Shown: piece after piece, positions 1 through 3,569 of the stretch
Numbering within the stretch: position 1 is the first letter of the stretch
Layout: the number at the start of each line of letters is the position of its first letter
Assembly: GCA_017414145.1 (NCBI GenBank)
Contig: JAFPQL010000050.1
Location: forward strand, 1 to 5,594
Source: Oscillospiraceae bacterium
GTDB taxonomy: Bacteria > Bacillota_A > Clostridia > Oscillospirales > Ruminococcaceae
Length of the DNA stretch: 5,594 nt
Direction of reading: 5' to 3'
Translations under genes and position numbers: made by a program
Notes under the pieces: model-generated
Told to the model about the DNA's origin: nothing
What the model saw: only the letters and a program-made list of their open reading frames with translations
Database searches by the model: none

Positions 1-923
1 AGGAGCATCTTGTCAGAAAGCAGCTCAAGGCGAACGGCCTGACCGCGTCACAGATGCGGCTGACCGATGCGGCTGTCTATGACCTGATCGACTACTATAC
101 CAAAGAAGCAGGTGTCCGTTCGCTGGAGCGGCAGATCGCGTCGCTCTGCCGGAAATGCGCCAAGCGTCTGCTGACAGAGAATGTGAAAAAGGTCGTATAT
201 ACGCCGGAATCGGTGGAGGCAGAGCTGGGACCGCACAAGTATCAGCGCGATTATTATGCGACGGCGGATACGGTCGGGCTGGTCAACGGTCTGGCGTGGA
301 CCAGCGTCGGCGGCGTGCTGATGCCGCTGGAAGTCCTGACGATGGACGGCAAGGGCGATGTCCGGCTGACCGGCTCGCTCGGCGAGGTCATGAAGGAGAG
401 CGCGGGCATCGCAGTCTCGTATGCGCGCTCCGTCGCCCGACAGTATGACATCAACCCCGACCTGTTCAAGACAAAGGACCTGCACATCCACGCGCCGGAG
501 GGGGCTGTCCCGAAGGACGGTCCGAGTGCCGGCGTCACGATGCTGACCGCGCTGATTTCGGCGCTTTCCGGGCGGTCTGTGCGCCATGATATCGCCATGA
601 CCGGTGAAATCACGCTGCACGGGCGCGTCCTGCCGATCGGCGGACTGGTCGAAAAGTCCATGGCCGCGTATAAAAACGGCATCCGGACGGTGCTGATTCC
701 GCAGGACAATCTGCCCGATCTCGCCGAGCTGGACGAAACCGTGCGCAGCGCCATTCACTTCATCCCTTGCGACAATGTCCGGCAGGTGCTGGACACCGCG
801 CTGGTGCCGCTGCCGCAGTATGACATCACGCTGGAGCCGCTGCACGAGGAAGATGCGAAAAAGGTCGTTGTGCCGCCGAAAAAGCAGAACACCCGCCTGC
901 ACTGCCGTCCCGCCGCGGACTGA
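1..923 (+). CDS. lon: ATP-dependent protease LonA, C-terminal part (5' truncated by window edge)
   Basis: Lon is a cytoplasmic hexameric AAA+ serine protease that degrades misfolded and selected regulatory proteins. Only the last ~306 codons are present. The first complete codon is at base 3, and the Walker motifs lie outside the window. What remains is the end of the AAA+ lid, including the sensor-2 type motif GVRSLER (Arg codon 117-119), and then the whole proteolytic domain. The catalytic serine lies in PKDGPSAG (codon 525-527). The catalytic lysine lies in IGGLVEK (codon 654-656), 43 residues later, which is the Ser-Lys spacing of E. coli Lon (S679/K722). The dyad is therefore intact. The usual GGLKEK reads GGLVEK here, so the non-catalytic lysine is replaced by valine. 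After the domain end (DTAL) comes a ~39-residue tail with a lysine- and proline-rich stretch (KKVVVPPKK), longer than the short tail of E. coli Lon. engB follows after 9 bases, the lon-ysxC order known from Bacillus. Identification is secure. Confidence 0.97.
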   Translation, partial: EHLVRKQLKANGLTASQMRLTDAAVYDLIDYYTKEAGVRSLERQIASLCRKCAKRLLTENVKKVVYTPESVEAELGPHKYQRDYYATADTVGLVNGLAWTSVGGVLMPLEVLTMDGKGDVRLTGSLGEVMKESAGIAVSYARSVARQYDINPDLFKTKDLHIHAPEGAVPKDGPSAGVTMLTALISALSGRSVRHDIAMTGEITLHGRVLPIGGLVEKSMAAYKNGIRTVLIPQDNLPDLAELDETVRSAIHFIPCDNVRQVLDTALVPLPQYDITLEPLHEEDAKKVVVPPKKQNTRLHCRPAAD

Positions 924-932
924 GGTGCCGTC

Positions 933-1514
933 ATGAACTGGAATCTTGCGGCGTTCACCGCCGCCTACGGTCTGTCCGCGCAGCTTCCCGCCTGCACCGC
1001 GCCGGAGATCGCCTTTGCCGGACGCTCCAATGTCGGCAAATCGACGCTCATCAACAAGCTGTTCAACCGCAAAAATCTGGCGCGTGTCAGCTCGGTGCCG
1101 GGCAAGACGGCCACGATCAACTTTTACCGCTGTGACGGCGTGGATTTTGTCGATCTGCCGGGCTACGGCTTTGCAAAGACCGGACACTCCGAGCTGCGCC
1201 GCTGGACAGAGCTGATCAACGGGTATTTACAGCAGGAGCGGGATATCCGTGCGGTGCTGATGCTGATTGATATGCGGCATCCGCCGACGAAAAACGACCT
1301 GCAAATGGTGGATTTCCTGATTGATACCGAGATGCCGTTTGCGATCGTGCTGACCAAGGCGGATAAGCTCAACAAGGGCGAACGCGCCGCAAGGCTTGCC
1401 GCGCTGCCGGACGAGCTGCCGCAGTTTGAGGATCTGACGGTCATCCCGTTCTCGTCCGTGACGGGCGAGGGCGTCGATGCCCTGCGGTCACTCGCGGAGG
1501 AAATCACGGTCTGA
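933..1514 (+). CDS. engB: Ribosome biogenesis GTP-binding protein EngB/YsxC (YihA)
   Basis: This is a small TrmE-Era-EngA-EngB-Septin-type GTPase. The family is needed for late assembly of the large (50S) ribosomal subunit and acts in the cytoplasm. The 193-residue length is normal for the family. All G motifs are visible: G1 GRSNVGKST at residues 30-38, G2 threonine in PGKT (T59), G3 DLPG at 74-77 followed by the family-typical GYGFAK, G4 TKAD at 141-144, and G5-like SSVTGEG at 174-180. The ATG at 933 is chosen because a Shine-Dalgarno-like AGGTG (923-927) overlaps the lon stop codon and sits 5 bases before it. The family N-terminal region before G1 is also complete from this start. The 9-base gap to lon suggests co-transcription and possibly translational coupling. 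A terminator follows about 60 bases after the stop. No missing residues or frame breaks are seen. Confidence 0.97.
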   Translation: MNWNLAAFTAAYGLSAQLPACTAPEIAFAGRSNVGKSTLINKLFNRKNLARVSSVPGKTATINFYRCDGVDFVDLPGYGFAKTGHSELRRWTELINGYLQQERDIRAVLMLIDMRHPPTKNDLQMVDFLIDTEMPFAIVLTKADKLNKGERAARLAALPDELPQFEDLTVIPFSSVTGEGVDALRSLAEEITV

Positions 1515-1517
1515 ACC

Positions 1518-1559
1518 GGCGTCTGCGGTGAAAAAAGTCCGCTTTGTCTGTCAGACGCC
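1518..1559. repeat. 8-bp inverted repeat just after engB
   Basis: GGCGTCTG (1518-1525) is matched by CAGACGCC (1552-1559) with 26 bases between. The spacer includes an A6 run. It could extend the 3' end structure of the lon-engB transcript in front of the terminator hairpin, but the long loop makes it weak and it may be chance. Confidence 0.3.
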
Positions 1560-1573
1560 CATACACAAGGGAA

Positions 1574-1613
1574 GCCCCGAAGCGTTTCACAAGAGCGCTT
1601 CGGGGCATTTTAT
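1574..1613 (+). terminator. Rho-independent terminator of the lon-engB operon
   Basis: An 11-bp perfect stem, GCCCCGAAGCG (1574-1584) with CGCTTCGGGGC (1596-1606), has an 11-base loop and is followed by ATTTTAT (1607-1613). It lies 60 bases after the engB stop and between two convergent genes. The stem is equally strong on the minus strand, where it would lie 58-90 bases past the end of the transglutaminase gene. The minus-strand T tract is poorer (TTCCCTTG), so bidirectional use is possible but not shown. Confidence 0.85.
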
Positions 1614-1644
1614 GATGTTCTGCTGATGAAATGACAGAAATGCT

Positions 1645-1659
1645 GCGGCATCATGCCGC
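1645..1659 (-). terminator. Possible weak hairpin after the transglutaminase gene
   Basis: A 6-bp stem, GCGGCA/TGCCGC, with a 3-base loop starts 5 bases beyond the stop codon of the minus-strand gene. On the minus strand it is followed by AGCATTTCTGTCATTT, which is only moderately T-rich. It may help end this transcript, alone or with the stronger shared hairpin at 1574-1606. Confidence 0.3.
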
Positions 1660-1663
1660 CTGC

Positions 1664-2776
1664 TCACGGCGCTGGCAGCTCGGTTCCGTCGAAGGAATAT
1701 GTTTTTTCGACGGGGTTGAGGTCATCGTCTGCTGTCTGCACCGTCAGGGTGTTCTGATCGCGGTTCACGGAAACCAGCTCGGTCTGCCAGAGCGCAGCAT
1801 AGGTATCGTCGTCCGCGGTGTAGTCCGGATGGTCGTAGAACTGTGTGTAGGCGGAGGTGACGATGAAATCCTTTTTCGGGTATTCACCGCCGGCATTCCG
1901 CTGTTCATCGGTCATCATGAAATACGCAAGATCGTGCGTGCCGAGCACATAGGTCGGGTCGATGTGGTAATTTTTCCCGTTCATCCGGACATATGACCAC
2001 CGGTGATTGTCGCCGGACATTACGGTCGCGTCGATGCCGAGCTCCATCAGCAGGAAGGAATACGCCTGCGAAAGCTCCTGACAGATGCCCTTTTTATCAT
2101 AGAACACATGGCAGACAGACAGTGCGTTTGCGTCCGTGTTGCTCAGAAGCGCATAGTCATATGTATAGTTGTCTGTGAAATACTGATACAGGACGAGCGC
2201 TTTCTCAAAGTCGGTATCGTCCGGACGCAGGGCTTCGTTGAGGATTTCCTCCACCTTTTTGCCGAACCGGTCGATCTCCTGCTGCACCTTCTCTTTCGGA
2301 ACCACATATCTGAACCGCGCAACGCCGTCTTTGATCGGTGATTCTTCTTCGGTATAGCAGTCGATCAGATTCTGCACCGGCGGCAGGCAGAGATGCGGAA
2401 ACTGTCCGATCATCCACTCATAGGTGAACTGATCCGGGCAGGCGAAGGTGTCCTCTCCCGCCAGAATGGCGTCCACGAGATGAAACCATGCCTGACACAT
2501 CTTCTCGCCGAAGACCTCTTCCATATAGTGCGAGCAAACCTTCGGATTGAATGTATACCGCTGCGGCGGGACAGAGGATGCGGTCGTTTCCGGCGCGGAA
2601 GCGGTTGTGCCGGACTGCTCTGTGACAGTGCCGGTCGTGTCGGACTGTTCCGTGACGGCAGCGGTCTGCGAACCGGTTGTCTGCTCCGGCAGGGACGAGG
2701 ATGCGCGGCATCCCGTGAGGACGGTACAGAGGACAACGGCAGCCGCTGTCCGGAAGAAAACGGATTGATTTTTCAT
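1664..2776 (-). CDS. Transglutaminase-like domain lipoprotein
   Basis: A 370-residue putative cell-surface lipoprotein. Residues 1-23 form a lipoprotein signal peptide with a short charged N-terminus, a hydrophobic stretch and lipobox LTGC (acylated Cys23). Residues 24-71 are a Ser/Thr/Gln-rich linker with a tandem ten-residue repeat (VTEQS...). Residues 72-190 are not recognised. Residues ~190-290 resemble the transglutaminase/papain-like core (Transglut_core). The putative triad is Cys232 in KKGICQELSQAYSFLL, His258 in DNHRWSYV and Asp273 in YHIDPTY, all present. Members of this superfamily act as thiol proteases, amidases or crosslinkers; the substrate here is unknown, and a role in cell-wall or surface-protein processing is inference. 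The open frame extends upstream to 2905, but the extra 43 codons overlap the promoter. Met at 2774-2776 is followed directly by the signal peptide and preceded by GGAGG, so it is the likely start. The gene is convergent with lon-engB and probably monocistronic. Confidence 0.88.
   Translation of the reverse strand: MKNQSVFFRTAAAVVLCTVLTGCRASSSLPEQTTGSQTAAVTEQSDTTGTVTEQSGTTASAPETTASSVPPQRYTFNPKVCSHYMEEVFGEKMCQAWFHLVDAILAGEDTFACPDQFTYEWMIGQFPHLCLPPVQNLIDCYTEEESPIKDGVARFRYVVPKEKVQQEIDRFGKKVEEILNEALRPDDTDFEKALVLYQYFTDNYTYDYALLSNTDANALSVCHVFYDKKGICQELSQAYSFLLMELGIDATVMSGDNHRWSYVRMNGKNYHIDPTYVLGTHDLAYFMMTDEQRNAGGEYPKKDFIVTSAYTQFYDHPDYTADDDTYAALWQTELVSVNRDQNTLTVQTADDDLNPVEKTYSFDGTELPAP
2597..2656 (-). 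repeat. Tandem 30-bp repeat coding for the lipoprotein linker
   Basis: Two adjacent 30-base units (2627-2656 and 2597-2626) match at about 22 of 30 positions by eye. They encode VTEQSDTTGT and VTEQSGTTAS, residues 41-60 of the lipoprotein. This is a low-complexity spacer between the lipid anchor and the folded domain, and its copy number may vary between strains. Confidence 0.7.
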
Positions 2777-2787
2777 ATGGCGGATCG

Positions 2788-2792
2788 CCTCC
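2788..2792 (-). promoter_or_regulatory. Ribosome binding site deciding the start of the transglutaminase lipoprotein
   Basis: GGAGG on the minus strand lies 11 bases before the ATG at 2776, a little long. The spacer holds a small hairpin, GGCG-ATC-CGCC (2779-2789), which would shorten the effective distance but also overlaps the last bases of the site. This supports the internal Met rather than the upstream ATG at 2905. Confidence 0.75.
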
Positions 2793-2854
2793 GATTCTGT
2801 TTGAAATCTGCTGCGGCGCGGGCGGGATTCCTCTGACCGGGAACCGCCGCCTTT

Positions 2855-2883
2855 ATTATAATACAGGATGCGTGTTTTTGCAA
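2855..2883 (-). promoter_or_regulatory. Sigma-A promoter for the transglutaminase lipoprotein
   Basis: On the minus strand, a -35 TTGCAA (2878-2883), a 17-base spacer and a perfect -10 TATAAT (2855-2860). Transcription would start near 2848, giving a leader of about 72 bases. The promoter lies immediately beyond the ferredoxin terminator. Confidence 0.85.
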
Positions 2884-2903
2884 TGCTTTCTGCGAAAATC
2901 CGC

Positions 2904-2935
2904 AAAAAAACAAAAGCAGCAGCAAAAACTGCTGC
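2904..2935 (-). terminator. Rho-independent terminator of the ferredoxin gene
   Basis: On the minus strand, a 7-bp stem GCAGCAG (2929-2935) with CTGCTGC (2916-2922) and a 6-base T-rich loop is followed by a long T tract, TTTTGTTTTTTT (2904-2915). It lies 61 bases after the ferredoxin stop. A second small hairpin (GCGC/GCGC with a 4-base loop, 2967-2978) lies between. The tract ends about 20 bases before the next gene's -35 box. Confidence 0.9.
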
Positions 2936-2995
2936 CGCTCCTGTCTGTTTGTTCCGGTGCTACCCTGCGCCGAGGCGCGGAGCTGAAATTCAGAA

Positions 2996-3166
2996 TCAGC
3001 CGTTCTGGGGTGCACCGACGGGACATGTGTCTGCACAGGCGCCGCACTCAAGGCAGGCATCTGCGTCGATCACATACTTGCCGTCGCCCTCAGAAATCGC
3101 GCCCACCGGGCAGGCGTCTGCACAGGCACCGCACTGAATGCAATCGTCACTGATAACATATGCCAT
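2996..3166 (-). CDS. 2[4Fe-4S] ferredoxin, clostridial type
   Basis: A 56-residue acidic electron carrier of the cytoplasm. In anaerobes such ferredoxins pass low-potential electrons between pyruvate:ferredoxin oxidoreductase, hydrogenases and other redox enzymes; the actual partners here cannot be read from the sequence. Two complete cluster motifs CxxCxxCxxxCP are visible: CIQCGACADACP (Cys9, 12, 15, 19) and CLECGACADTCP (Cys38, 41, 44, 48). They form the pseudo-twofold repeat of the family, and the length is typical. The N-terminus MAYVISDDC matches the family pattern. The ATG at 3164-3166 is preceded by GGAGGT at 9 bases. It has its own extended -10 promoter and its own terminator, so it appears monocistronic. 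All eight cluster cysteines are present. Confidence 0.96.
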   Translation of the reverse strand: MAYVISDDCIQCGACADACPVGAISEGDGKYVIDADACLECGACADTCPVGAPQNG

Positions 3167-3175
3167 AGGTCATGT

Positions 3176-3181
3176 ACCTCC
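3176..3181 (-). promoter_or_regulatory. Ribosome binding site of the ferredoxin gene
   Basis: GGAGGT on the minus strand, 9 bases before the ATG at 3166. It is a near-perfect anti-16S match. Another ATG lies between it and the start (ACATGACC) but is in a different frame, so the site supports the assigned start. Confidence 0.88.
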
Positions 3182-3222
3182 ATGTATGAAATTCCGCTGT
3201 CAGTTTCGACTTCGGTACTCTT

Positions 3223-3250
3223 ATTGTATCACATTTTCAGAAAAAAGCAA
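3223..3250 (-). promoter_or_regulatory. Extended -10 sigma-A promoter for ferredoxin
   Basis: On the minus strand, a -35-like TTGCTT (3245-3250), a 16-base spacer and -10 TACAAT (3223-3228) preceded by TG one base upstream (TGATACAAT), the extended -10 pattern. Transcription would start near 3216, giving a leader of about 50 bases. Confidence 0.8.
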
Positions 3251-3418
3251 GTCCTTTTTCAAAAAATCTCACCGGATTATCACGAATTTTTCTTCTGCGC
3301 ATCCGTAAACTTGGATTTTGGCGAAGTTTCACAAAAGCGGCTGCTCCCACCCTGTTCAAAGTATTCTATGTGCAGAATGGCAAAATATTTCCTGTTTTGA
3401 AAATGAGTTCCGTGCATC

Positions 3419-3447
3419 TTGACAAATACATGATTCTTTGCTATAAT
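3419..3447 (+). promoter_or_regulatory. Exact-consensus sigma-A promoter for the solute-binding protein gene
   Basis: TTGACA (3419-3424), a 17-base spacer and TATAAT (3442-3447), with an added TG one base upstream of the -10 (TGCTATAAT). Every scored position is consensus. Predicted transcription start is near 3454, giving a leader of about 116 bases. No clear operator or catabolite-response element is seen over it. Confidence 0.9.
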
Positions 3448-3556
3448 AAAAGTATGATCGGATACTGCGGCTTTTTTGCTTTTTTTGCGATGCTCTCTGC
3501 CGCTGTCCGGGAGGAAAGGGAACAAAGGACGGATGCGCATTCCGCATCTGTTTGAA

Positions 3557-3564
3557 AGGTGGAG
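3557..3564 (+). promoter_or_regulatory. Ribosome binding site deciding the GTG start of the solute-binding protein
   Basis: AGGTGGAG lies 5 bases before the GTG at 3570. No other in-frame ATG occurs until residue 133, and a signal peptide follows the GTG directly, so GTG is the start. A 6-bp hairpin (3532-3548) ends 8 bases before the site. Confidence 0.85.
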
Positions 3565-3569
3565 TTTCG

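Larger units (their letters stand above)
3167..3569. other. Divergent intergenic region between ferredoxin and the solute-binding protein gene
   Basis: About 400 bases, visibly richer in A and T than the flanking genes. The left part holds the ferredoxin leader and promoter (3223-3250). The right part holds the solute-binding protein promoter (3419-3447) and its ~116-base leader. Between the promoters, 3251-3418, I see no gene. Weak inverted repeats such as ATTCT-N6-AGAAT (3363-3378) and CAAAA-N9-TTTTG (3381-3399) could be operators, but they are too short to call. The leader has two T runs (3472-3477 and 3480-3486) soon after the predicted start site and a hairpin GATGCG/CGCATC (3532-3548) before the ribosome binding site. 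It also has a 33-codon open frame (3454-3555) that begins at the predicted start site. I recognise no known riboswitch. Confidence 0.7.

Noticed and set aside
48..1187. 379-codon open frame on the minus strand across lon and engB
   Set aside because: It is antisense to two certain genes, spans their boundary, has a low-complexity Arg/Gln/His-rich product with no recognisable domain, and is explained by high GC at third positions of the real genes.
1631..1996. 121-codon plus-strand frame antisense to the lipoprotein gene
   Set aside because: It is the complement of the coding strand of a gene with a clear signal peptide and catalytic motifs, and it begins beside the terminator without a promoter.
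2777..2905. N-terminal extension of the transglutaminase lipoprotein to an ATG at 2905
   Set aside because: The extra codons run through the -35 and -10 boxes (2855-2883) and the leader, and would bury the lipoprotein signal peptide 43 residues inside the protein.
3280..3540. 86-codon minus-strand frame in the divergent intergenic region
   Set aside because: It crosses the strong plus-strand promoter, its product has no recognisable motif, and I see no ribosome site for it.
3370..3555. 61-codon plus-strand frame before the solute-binding protein
   Set aside because: Its first half lies upstream of and across the consensus promoter, so it would not be on that transcript. Only the 33-codon portion from 3454 is considered, as a tentative finding.
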